A stretch of DNA of 64,000 nucleotides, taken from the NCBI GenBank assembly GCA_006384855.1, contig VCJN01001313.1, positions 1-64,000 of the forward strand, written 5' to 3'. Position 1 is the first letter of the stretch; each line of letters opens with the position of its first letter. Below are positions 21,388 to 32,870 of this stretch, piece after piece. The DNA is from Tetraselmis striata. Lineage: Eukaryota; Chlorophyta; Chlorodendrophyceae; Chlorodendrales; Chlorodendraceae. The position numbers and the translations under genes were made by a program. The notes beneath the pieces are model-generated. The model saw nothing but the letters and a program-made list of their open reading frames with translations. It did not search any database and was not told the DNA's origin.

Positions 21388-22690
21388 ATTCATGCAGCCC
21401 CGCATACTAAATGGTTTGCAGCCATCTAGGCAATCAAAGCATGCTTAAAGGCAGCATCTGCGGTGCAGCGCTGCAGCAATCTGGGGCGTGCCGCCAGCAA
21501 ATATAACGTATTAGCCGTACTGCCTTGCAGTCCGTATAGTATCGTCAAGTAGGTGCGTGTTCATATCCCTTCTATGCCATACAGCCCCGCATACTAATAA
21601 ATGGTTTGCAGCCATCCAGTCAATTAAAACATGCCTTAAGGCAGCATCTGCGGTGCAGCGTTTCAGCAATCTGCGGCGTGCCGCCAGCAAATATCAGGCA
21701 TTAGCCCTACTGCCTTGCAGTCCGTATAGTATCGTCAAGCCGGTGCGTGTTCATATCCCTTTCATGCCATGCAGCCCCGCATACGAAATGGTTTGCAGCC
21801 ATGTAGGCAAATGGCTGCAGCAATCTGCGGCGTGCCGCCAGCAAATATCAGGCATTAGCCCTACTGCCTTGCAGTCCGTATAGTATCGTCAAGCCGGTGC
21901 GTGTTCATATCCCTTCTATGCCATACAGCCCCGCATACTAATAAATGGTTTGCAGCCATCTAGACAATTGAAGCATGCCTTAAGGCAGCATCTGCGGTGC
22001 AGCGCTGCAGCAATCTGCGGCGTGCCGCCAGCAAATATCAGGCATTAGCCCTACTGCCTTGCAATCTGCATAGTATCGTCAAGTAGGTGCGTGTTCATAT
22101 CCCTTCTATGCCATGCAGCCCCGCATACTAATAAATGGTTTGCAGCCATCCAGTCAATTAAAACATGCCTTGAGGCAGCATCTGCGGTGCAGCGCTGCAG
22201 CAATCTGCGGCGTGCCGCCAGCAAATATCAGGCATTAGCCCTACTGCCTTGCAGTCCGTATAGTATCGTCAAGCCGGTGCGTGTTCACATCCCTTCTATG
22301 CCATGCAGCCCCGCATACTAATAAATGGTTTGCAGCCATCTAGACAATTAAAGCATGCCTTAAGGCAGCATCTGCGGTGCAGCGCTGCAGCAATCTGCGG
22401 CGTGCTGCCAGCAAATATCAGGCATTAGCCCTACTGCCTTGCAATCTGCATAGTATCGTCAAGCAGGTGCGTGTTCACATCCCTTCTATGCCATGCAGCC
22501 CCGCATACGAAATGGTTTGCAGCCATCTAGGCAATAGAAGCATGCCTAAAGGCAGCATCTGCGGTGCAGCGCTGCAGCAATCTGCGGCGTGCCGCGAGCA
22601 AATATCAGGCATTAGTGGTACTGCCTTGCAATCTGTATAGTATTGTAAAGCATATGGGCAATTAAATCCCCTTTTGTCATAAAAATCCTC
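21388..22690. repeat. Satellite array, about 155-192 bp unit, seven copies
   Basis: Starts marked by CAGCCCCGCATAC fall near 21395, 21581, 21773, 21928, 22115, 22307 and 22498. Units include the palindromic word TGCCTTAAGGCA, GCAGCGCTGCAGC and AGCAAATATCAGGCATTAG. The third unit is shortened. No coding is supported. Confidence 0.92.
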
Positions 22691-22984
22691 ATACTGGAAG
22701 GTTGCCGAGCCGGCTCTTTACCCCCCACCGTCTTGGTCGACGACCGCTACTACCAGGTCTTAGCGGCGCCGCGTCAGGCTGGCGGGTCCTCTAAGCCCGC
22801 ATCTCAACCACCGCCACCGGGGTCCGGCGGAGATGGCTCCCAAAACGGCGCTGCAGCAGGTCTCTTGATAGAGCTTCGAGCAGCTCCGTCCCTCCCCCGA
22901 GCAGGCTTGGTCCCTCGGAGACTGCCAAGCCGCCGAGTGAGCCTCAGCCTTCGAGTGCGACGAAGCGCCCGCACGGTGCGTTGA

Positions 22985-23735
22985 GCACGGGAGGCAAGAC
23001 CAGCTTGTCGCCCATTAAGCTGCGCAAAAAGCATTCCAAGAAGCGCGGGCCGAGTCCTCCTTCAAGATGGCGATAGAGTTGGAGGACGACGACCCCTTCC
23101 AGACGCCTAAGCCGAAACGCGAAGCCACGTCAAGCCGTCAGGCGCCTTCGGGTGCCGCTGGTGGGAGTCGCAGGGCCACATCTTCCCGTGGCGGTGCCGC
23201 ATCTCCGCCTCCCCGACCCGCATTTCCACGTATGGAGGCAAGAGCAGCAGCTTGTAGCCCAATAAGCTGCGCAAGAAGCATTCCAAGAAGGGTGGGCCGA
23301 GTCCTCCTTCAAGATGGCGAAAGAGTTGGAGGACGACGACCCCTTCCAGGCGCCTAAGCCGAAACGCGAAGCCCCGTCAAGCCGTCAGGCGCCTTCGGGT
23401 GCCGCTGGTGGGAGTCGCAGGGCCACATCTTCCCGTGGCGGTGCCGCATCTCCGCCTCCCCGACCCGCATCTCCGCATATGGAGGCAAGAGCAGCAGCTT
23501 GTCGCCCATTAAGCTGCGCAAGAAGCATTCCAAGAAGCGTGGGCCGACTCCTCCTTTAAGATGGCGAAAGAGATGGAGGACGACGACCCCTTCCAGGCGC
23601 CTAAGCCGAAACGCGAAGCCCCGTCAAGCCGTCAGGCGCCTTCGGGTGCCGCTGGTGGGAGTCGCAGGGCCACATCTTCACGTGGCGGTGCCGCATCTCC
23701 GCCTCCCCGACCCGCATCTCCGCCTAAGGAGCCCT
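22985..23735 (+). repeat. Tandem array, 247-bp unit, three copies plus part, with coding-like frames
   Basis: ATGGCGA(T/A)AGAG starts recur at 23067, 23314 and 23561, a spacing of exactly 247 bp. Each unit carries two protein-like frames, LEDDDPFQAPKPKREAPSSR...and SLSPIKLRKKHSKKRGP. Because 247 is not divisible by three, the frames cannot run continuously from unit to unit without splicing. A Lys/Arg-rich low-complexity protein could be encoded by alternating exons, but this is speculative. Confidence 0.85.
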
Positions 23736-24109
23736 CATCTCGGGACGCGAAGCCCGCACCGCCGCCTGCGCCGACATCTCGCCCCAACGCCGCGTCGCTG
23801 TCAGCAGGGATCAGAGGTAGCATCTCGTTGCGACGAACACAATCTCTGAGGTCGGCGATAGACTCGTAGGCCCGGGGCGTCTTCTCTGCGCGAGTGAGGC
23901 TCGATTTCCAGGCTTGAAACGCTTGAAACGCAGTCGCCATGCCCTCGCGTCCGCAATCTTCCAAGGTGAGGCGGATAGTACTTTACGCGACTGAGGGCGC
24001 GAAGAGGACACGCCGATGTGCCATTTCTAGTACTCTCGTATAGTGTTGCATTGCACCTGAAATGTGACCGAAAAATGGGTACATATCCCAGCCTAAGCGA
24101 TCACGTGGG

Positions 24110-24161
24110 GGGCACATTTTTGAGTCCAGGAATTGGACCGTTTTGACTCAAAAATGTGCCC
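24110..24161. repeat. Perfect 17-bp inverted repeat (hairpin), related to 17829-17894
   Basis: GGGCACATTTTTGAGTC at 24110-24126 pairs with GACTCAAAAATGTGCCC at 24145-24161 around an 18-nt loop. The outer flanks extend with G and C runs. Confidence 0.85.
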
Positions 24162-24639
24162 TGTACCCCCCATACCTACGTAGGCACTACAACCGACGGC
24201 GCCAACGCCATCACTGTCATTGCGGTGTGTGTTATCGCAAGTGGTCACAACACGTGAAAACATGCGATAGTGCGCAGCTTGCTTGGAATATTTGTGGGCG
24301 GGGATATCCTGCCGAACAGTTATTGTAAGCATCTTACATGCCGATCGGCGGGCAGCGCATGAAGCGCCTAGCTCGAAGCGGCGGGCAACGTCCCAAGTGG
24401 GCAGCGTCCCAAGCCGTCACCGCGCCGAGCCGCCACCGCGCCGAGCCGCTACCGCCGAGTCCCCACCGCGCCCATCCGCCACCGCGTCAAGCGTGGCATG
24501 CCAGGGGCATTTGTGTGTTGCTTGATCTCATAATCTGCAGACCATGATCTCCGAAACATCGTATCACAACGGGCGGGGGGTTAAGGGGGGGGGGGGGGGG
24601 GGGGGGAGGGGGCATGATTAGCGCTTGGGCTTGTCGACA

Positions 24640-25110
24640 TTCTTCACTTCGTCAGGGTTGTGGCGTTCTTCTTATTCTTCTGCCGCTCTCTCTCGAAATC
24701 GGCTTCGTTGTCGAGGCCATTGACGGTCCAAGCCATGGCGTTGGGGAAGCAGTCCACCTTGTGGCCCTTTTGGTCGTTGTATACCAGTGGCACATTATGT
24801 GTGCATATTACGCCGTGCTTGATGTCTCCTGCCGGAAGGAAGTCGTGCACCGCCCGTGCGCAGTGGGAAGTGGTATGTATGAGTGGAGGCACTCGAACAA
24901 GGTCCCAGCGACACATGCTTCTCCGGGCCGCAGCTTGAGTTCTTCTTCTCGAGGGAGTCGAACATCATGACGCGGTAGTGCTGAATGTCGACCGCCACAC
25001 CGTCCCTTGCAATGGCCATGGCAGTGCCCGAAACGGTGCTTGGGCATGGCGTCGCGGGCGTCATCGCGCTTGATGCCGTGAGTCCTTCATGACACGCTCC
25101 CCGTCCATGT
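24640..25110 (-). pseudogene. Ulp1-like (C48) cysteine protease fragment
   Basis: On the minus strand one frame reads VAVDIQHYRVMMFDSLEKKN, resembling the His...Asp-Ser segment of Ulp1/SENP proteases. After a frame change the next reads HTTSHCARAVHDFLPAG and NDQKGHKVDCFPNAMAWTV, which fits the Gln...Asp-Cys active-site segment. C48-type domains are frequent in MULE and related transposons. The frame change and lack of an N-terminal half make it a relic. The assignment rests on these motifs only. Confidence 0.4.
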
Positions 25111-26240
25111 TGCCTCCTAAAACGCGCTCGTTGGGCCCGACTTATCCTCGTCCATATATATACTGCACCCGCCCCGCATGCGGCATGCACACCGGCATGA
25201 ACACAAAATGCCCCCCCCCCCCCCCCCCCCCCCCCCTTACGCCCGCCCGCCCGCGTGCCCGCACCCGCACATCATCTGCCAGCCGCGGGAGTCTCCTCGA
25301 CACATGTCCTCTTCCTGCCGACACGGGTGGGGGGCGGGAAGTGCCGGACGGGGTGGTCGAAGGGCGGTAAAACGGATCGCGGGATGTCGCGCGCGGTGTC
25401 TTTGCTGATTGGCGATTGTGACAATAACCAAATATTGTGCGCAATTCCCCTACCTCCTGGTTGAGCGGAGAAAACGGAGGCGGTACGAAATTTCCCGCAG
25501 TGTGTGAGCCAATCAATACCGGTAGACCCGCGTTTTCACGACGAAGTATGATGCGTCATCCCCCTCCTCCTCGTCCGTCCTCGCGTGCTGTGTCTTCGTT
25601 AATGAACCGGTATACGTTCGGTATTCGGTAGGTCGTTTGATTTCACGGTACATGTACGTGTCGACTTGTTTCTGAATGGACGCGCGTGTATTCTAGCCCA
25701 GGCACGCTTGATATTCGTCTGATACGCCAAAATAACGCGGTCTCGCAGCGCGTTTTTTACTGCTGACGATTATGGTGTAAGGATTTATAGTACCGGTATG
25801 GTGTAGCCGCATCATGTCACTCACATATACAGCCCCGCGTCCGCCGACCCCGGGCCCGGCATCCGTCGACGGACGGGCGACGGTCGAACGACGGCGGCCG
25901 GCGGCCGGTTCCGGTACACGCGGCGGGCTTGGCGTTCGCGCCGTGCCCGCCCCGTAGACCTGACGACCGGCCCGACCGGCGCGGCCTCGTGCGGGATGCG
26001 GGCCGCTTTTAGGCGGCTTGTAGTGCTGATCTTTTAATACTGCTTTTAGCGGTGGGTTTCTTACTGGCCTTTTTTTAATGCACACCAGTATTCAGCGGCC
26101 CGCTTTTATATAGCGGCTAGTTGATTTGATATGTTTTAATTAGTACTGCTCTTATTATTAACAAATCTACCGCTAAAAGCATACCTGAAAGATCAACAAT
26201 GCAAGCCGGCTAAAAGCGGCCCGCATCCCGCACTACGAGG

Positions 26241-26318
26241 CTCAACCCAAGAGGTAGGGGCACCTCCACAAAACCCCGGCTCGAAGCGCCGCTTAGTTCC
26301 CCTACCTCTTGGGTTGAG
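26241..26318. repeat. 20-bp perfect inverted repeat within the satellite (also at 34983-35060 and 36109-36259)
   Basis: CTCAACCCAAGAGGTAGGGG and its exact complement are 38 bp apart here and in the 34983-35060 copy. In the 36109-36259 copy a roughly 75-bp insertion lies between the arms. Other units (for example near 27343 and 27508) keep only the left arm. It may be a small foldback element or an RNA hairpin. Confidence 0.85.
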
Positions 26319-29300
26319 CGGAGGAAAAGGAGAGCCGCGTCCGAAATCGCCTGGAATACGAGAGAATCGATACCGGTTACAATACGGTTTTATCACGGAG
26401 TTTTAGGCGTCCGTCCTCCGTCCTCCGTCCTCGTGTGCTGCGTCTTCGTGAATGAACCGTCATACGTTCGATCTGTGCTCGTTTGATTTCTAGGCACTCC
26501 TACCACAGTCCGTAAAAATCCTGCGACTAAGACGGATCTATCGCGAATTATACCGGAAACATACTGCAAAAATCACGAATGTCCTCCGTCCGTCCTGTCA
26601 CATACGCGCTCCGCGTATGAACCGTCATACGTTCGGTTTTCGCTCGTTTGATTTCACGGGATTTTACGTGTACGGTAACATTCTGAATGGATGCGCGTGT
26701 ATTCTAGCCCAGGCACGTCATAAAACGCCAAAATAACGCGGTACCGCAGCGCGTTTTTACTGCTCAATCAGCAAGCGAGACTCGCCCTCTATATTTATAC
26801 AGCGACTATATACACGGTGGTCCGAGGATATGCTCTATCACGATGGTGTAAAAAGGGGTCGCCGCGGTGCGGGGGCAGTCCGCCGACCCGGGGCCCGGCG
26901 TCCGTCGTCGGACGGGCGACGGTCGAACGACGGCGTCCGGCGTCCGGTGCCGGTACAGGCGGCGGGCGTGGCGATTCGCGCCGTGCCCGCCCCGTAGACC
27001 TGACGACCGGCCCGACCTGCGCGGCCTCGTGCGGGATGCGGGCCGCCTGTAGGCGGCTTGTACTGTATTGCTGATCTTGTAGTGCTGCTTTTTTTTTTTT
27101 TTGGGTAGTACAACTTTTAGCGGTGGGTTGGGTACCGGCCTTTTTGTAATGCACACCAGTAGTCAGCGGCCCGCTTTTACGCGGCTTGCAGATTTAATCT
27201 GTTTTACAAAATAATACGTCTCTTTTGAAAAATAAATTACTGACAAATCTAACGCTAAAAGCATTATTACCCGGAAACAGCAGTTTTATTACAAGATCAA
27301 CACTGCAAGCCGGCTAAAAGCGGCCCGCATCCCGCACCACGCTCAACCCAAGAGGTAGGGGCACCTCCACAGATCCCCAGCGCGAAGCGCCGCTTAGTGA
27401 CAAATCTAACGCTAAAAGCATTATTACCCGGAAACAACAGTATTACAAGATCAACACGACAAGCCGGCTAAAAGCGGCCCGCATCCCGCACGGCCGCACC
27501 ACGCTCAACCCAAGAGGTAGGGGCACCTCCACAAAACCCCCGCGCGAAGCGCCGCTTTGTGGGTTGAGCGGGTGAAAGGGAGAGCCGCGTCCGAAATCGC
27601 CTGGAATACGAGAGAATCGATACCGGTTACAATACGGTTTCATCACGGATTTTTAGGCGTCCGTCCTCCGTCCTCCGTCCTCGTGTGCTGCGTCTTCGTG
27701 AATGAACCGTCATACGTTCGGTCTGTGCTCGTTTGATTTCTAGGCACTCCTACCACAGTCCGTAAAAATCCTGCGACTAAGACGGATCTATCGTGAATTA
27801 TACCGGAAACATACTGCAAAAATCACGAATGTCCTCCGTCCGTCCTGTCACATACGCGCTCCGCGTATGAACCGTCATACGTTCGGTTTTCGCTCGTTTG
27901 ATTTCACGGGATTTTACGTGTACGGTAACATTCTGAATGGATGCGCGTGTATTCTAGCCCAGGCACGTCATATATTCGTCTAAAACGCCAAAATAACGCG
28001 GTACCGCAGCGCGTTTTTACTGCTACTCAATCAGCAAGCGAGACTCGCCCTCTATATTTATACAGCGACTATATACACGGTGGTCCGAGGATATGCTGTA
28101 ACATGATGGTGTAAAAAGGGGTCGCCGCGGTGCGGGGGCAGTCCGCCGACCCGGGGCCCGGCGTCCGTCGTCGGACGGGCGACGGTCGAACGACGGCGTC
28201 CGGCGTCCGGTGCCGGTACAGGCGGCGGGCGTGGCGATTCGCGCCGTGCCCGCCCCGTAGACCTGACGACCGGCCCGACCTGCGCGGCCTCGTGCGGGAT
28301 GCGGGCCGCCTGTAGGCGGCTTGTACTGTATTGCTGATCTTGTAGTGCTGCTTTTTTTTTTTTTTGGTAGTACAACTTTTAGCGGTGGGTTGGGTACCGG
28401 CCTTTTTGTAATGCACACCAGTAGTCAGCGGCCCGCTTTTACGCGGCTTGCAGATTTAATCTGTTTTACAAAATAATACGTCTCTTTCGAAAAATAAATT
28501 ACTGACAAATCTAACGCTAAAAGCATTATCACCCGGAAAAAACAGTATTATTAACAGATCAACACTGCAAGCCGGCTAAAAGCGGCCCGCATCCCGCACC
28601 ACGCGGTTTTAGGCGTCCGTCCTCCGTCCTCCGTCCTCGTGTGCTGCGTCTTCGTGAATGAACCGTCATACGTTCGATCTGTGCTCGTTTGATTTCTAGG
28701 CACTCCCAACACAGTCCGTTAAAATCCTGCGACTAAGACGGATCTATCGCGAATTATACCGGAAACATACTGCAAAAATCACGAATGTCCTCCGTCCGTC
28801 CTGTCACATACGCGCTTCGCGTATGAACCGTCATACGTTCGGTTTTCGCTCGTTTGATTTCACGGTACTGGTACGTGTACGGTAACATTCTGAATGGATG
28901 CGCGTGTATTCTAGCCCAGGCACGTCATAAAACGCCAAAATAACGCGGTACCGCAGCGCGTTTTTACTGCTCAATCAGCAAGCGAGACTCGCCCTCTATA
29001 TTTATACAGCGACTATATACACGGTGGTCCGAGGATATGCTGTAACATGATGGTGTAAAAAGGGGTCGCCGCAGTGCGGGGGCAGTGCGCCGACCCGGGG
29101 CCCGGCGTCCGTCGACGGACGGGCGACGGTCGAACGACGGCGTCCGGCGTCCGGTGCCGGTACAGGCGGCGGGCGTGGCGATTCGCGCCGTGCCCGCCCC
29201 GTAGACCTGACGACCGGCCCGACCTGCGCGGCCTCGTGCGGGATGCGGGCCGCCTGTAGGCGGCTTGTACTGTATTGCTGATCTTGTAGTGCTGCTTTTT

Positions 29301-32300
29301 TTTTTTTTTTGGGTAATACAACTTTTAGCGGTGGGTTGGGTACCGGCCTTTTTGTAATGCACACCAGTAGTCAGCGGCCCGCTTTTACGCGGCTTGCAGA
29401 TTTAATCTGTTTTACAAAATAATACGTCTCTTTCGAAAAATAAATTACTGACAAATCTAACGCTAAAAGCATTATTACCCGGAAACAGCAGTTTTATTAC
29501 AAGATCAACACTGCAAGCCGGCTAAAAGCGGCCCGCATCCCGCACCACGCTCAACCCAAGAGGTAGGGGCACCTCCACAGATCCCCAGCGCGAAGCGCCG
29601 CTTAGTGACAAATCTAACGCTAAAAGCATTATTACCCGGAAACAACAGTATTACAAGATCAACACGACAAGCCGGCTAAAAGCGGCCCGCATCCCGCACG
29701 GCCGCACCACGCTCAACCCAAGAGGTAGGGGCACCTCCACAAAACCCCGCGCGAAGCGCCGCTTTGTGGGTTGAGCGGGTGAAAGGGAGAGCCGCGTCCG
29801 AAATCGCCTGGAATACGAGAGAATCGATACCGGTTACAATACGGTTTCATCACGGATTTTTAGGCGTCCGTCCTCCGTCCTCCGTCCTCGTGTGCTGCGT
29901 CTTCGTGAATGAACCGTCATACGTTCGGTCTGTGCTCGTTTGATTTCTAGGCACTCCTACCACAGTCCGTAAAAATCCTGCGACTAAGACGGATCTATCG
30001 TGAATTATACCGGAAACATACTGCAAAAATCACGAATGTCCTCCGTCCGTCCTGTCACATACGCGCTCCGCGTATGAACCGTCATACGTTCGGTTTTCGC
30101 TCGTTTGATTTCACGGGATTTTACGTGTACGGTAACATTCTGAATGGATGCGCGTGTATTCTAGCCCAGGCACGTCATAAAACGCCAAAATAACGCGGTA
30201 CCGCAGCGCGTTTTTACTGCTCAATCAGCAAGCGAGACTCGCCCTCTATATTTATACAGCGACTATATACACGGTGGTCCGAGGATATGCTCTATCACGA
30301 TGGTGTAAAAAGGGGTCGCCGCGGTGCGGGGGCAGTCCGCCGACCCGGGGCCCGGCGTCCGTCGTCGGACGGGCGACGGTCGAACGACGGCGTCCGGCGT
30401 CCGGTGCCGGTACAGGCGGCGGGCGTGGCGATTCGCGCCGTGCCCGCCCCGTAGACCTGACGACCGGCCCGACCTGCGCGGCCTCGTGCGGGATGCGGGC
30501 CGCCTGTAGGCGGCTTGTACTGTATTGCTGATCTTGTAGTGCTGCTTTTTTTTTTTTTTGGGTAGTACAACTTTTAGCGGTGGGTTGGGTACCGGCCTTT
30601 TTGTAATGCACACCAGTAGTCAGCGGCCCGCTTTTACGCGGCTTGCAGATTTAATCTGTTTTACAAAATAATACGTCTCTTTTGAAAAATAAATTACTGA
30701 CAAATCTAACGCTAAAAGCATTATTACCCGGAAACAGCAGTTTTATTACAAGATCAACACTGCAAGCCGGCTAAAAGCGGCCCGCATCCCGCACCACGCT
30801 CAACCCAAGAGGTAGGGGCACCTCCACAGATCCCCAGCGCGAAGCGCCGCTTAGTGACAAATCTAACGCTAAAAGCATTATTACCCGGAAACAACAGTAT
30901 TACAAGATCAACACGACAAGCCGGCTAAAAGCGGCCCGCATCCCGCACGGCCGCACCACGCTCAACCCAAGAGGTAGGGGCACCTCCACAAAACCCCCGC
31001 GCGAAGCGCCGCTTTGTGGGTTGAGCGGGTGAAAGGGAGAGCCGCGTCCGAAATCGCCTGGAATACGAGAGAATCGATACCGGTTACAATACGGTTTCAT
31101 CACGGATTTTTAGGCGTCCGTCCTCCGTCCTCCGTCCTCGTGTGCTGCGTCTTCGTGAATGAACCGTCATACGTTCGGTCTGTGCTCGTTTGATTTCTAG
31201 GCACTCCTACCACAGTCCGTAAAAATCCTGCGACTAAGACGGATCTATCGTGAATTATACCGGAAACATACTGCAAAAATCACGAATGTCCTCCGTCCGT
31301 CCTGTCACATACGCGCTTCGCGTATGAACCGTCATACGTTCGGTTTTCGCTCGTTTGATTTCACGGGATTTTACGTGTACGGTAACATTCTGAATGGATG
31401 CGCGTGTATTCTAGCCCAGGCACGTCATATATTCGTCTAAAACGCCAAAATAACGCGGTACCGCAGCGCGTTTTTACTGCTACTCAATCAGCAAGCGAGA
31501 CTCGCCCTCTATATTTATACAGCGACTATATACACGGTGGTCCGAGGATATGCTGTAACATGATGGTGTAAAAAGGGGTCGCCGCGGTGCGGGGGCAGTC
31601 CGCCGACCCGGGGCCCGGCGTCCGTCGTCGGACGGGCGACGGTCGAACGACGGCGTCCGGCGTCCGGTGCCGGTACAGGCGGCGGGCGTGGCGATTCGCG
31701 CCGTGCCCGCCCCGTAGACCTGACGACCGGCCCGACCTGCGCGGCCTCGTGCGGGATGCGGGCCGCCTGTAGGCGGCTTGTACTGTATTGCTGATCTTGT
31801 AGTGCTGCTTTTTTTTTTTTTTGGTAGTACAACTTTTAGCGGTGGGTTGGGTACCGGCCTTTTTGTAATGCACACCAGTAGTCAGCGGCCCGCTTTTACG
31901 CGGCTTGCAGATTTAATCTGTTTTACAAAATAATACGTCTCTTTCGAAAAATAAATTACTGACAAATCTAACGCTAAAAGCATTATCACCCGGAAAAAAC
32001 AGTATTATTAACAGATCAACACTGCAAGCCGGCTAAAAGCGGCCCGCATCCCGCACCACGCGGTTTTAGGCGTCCGTCCTCCGTCCTCCGTCCTCGTGTG
32101 CTGCGTCTTCGTGAATGAACCGTCATACGTTCGATCTGTGCTCGTTTGATTTCTAGGCACTCCCAACACAGTCCGTTAAAATCCTGCGACTAAGACGGAT
32201 CTATCGCGAATTATACCGGAAACATACTGCAAAAATCACGAATGTCCTCCGTCCGTCCTGTCACATACGCGCTTCGCGTATGAACCGTCATACGTTCGGT

Positions 32301-32870
32301 TTTCGCTCGTTTGATTTCACGGTACTGGTACGTGTACGGTAACATTCTGAATGGATGCGCGTGTATTCTAGCCCAGGCACGTCATAAAACGCCAAAATAA
32401 CGCGGTACCGCAGCGCGTTTTTACTGCTCAATCAGCAAGCGAGACTCGCCCTCTATATTTATACAGCGACTATATACACGGTGGTCCGAGGATATGCTGT
32501 AACATGATGGTGTAAAAAGGGGTCGCCGCAGTGCGGGGGCAGTGCGCCGACCCGGGGCCCGGCGTCCGTCGACGGACGGGCGACGGTCGAACGACGGCGT
32601 CCGGCGTCCGGTGCCGGTACAGGCGGCGGGCGTGGCGATTCGCGCCGTGCCCGCCCCGTAGACCTGACGACCGGCCCGACCTGCGCGGCCTCGTGCGGGA
32701 TGCGGGCCGCCTGTAGGCAGCTTGTACTGTATTGCTGATCTTGTAGTGCTGTTTTTTTTTTTTTTTTTTGGGTAGTACAACTTTTAGCGGTGGGTTGGGT
32801 ACCGGCCTTTTTGTAATGCACACCAGTAGCCAGCGGCCCGCTTTTACGCGGCTTGCAGATTTAATCTGTT

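Noticed and set aside
21007-21405. Long repetitive ORFs in the 30-bp minisatellite
   Set aside because: A 30-bp unit without stop codons is open in several frames by construction.
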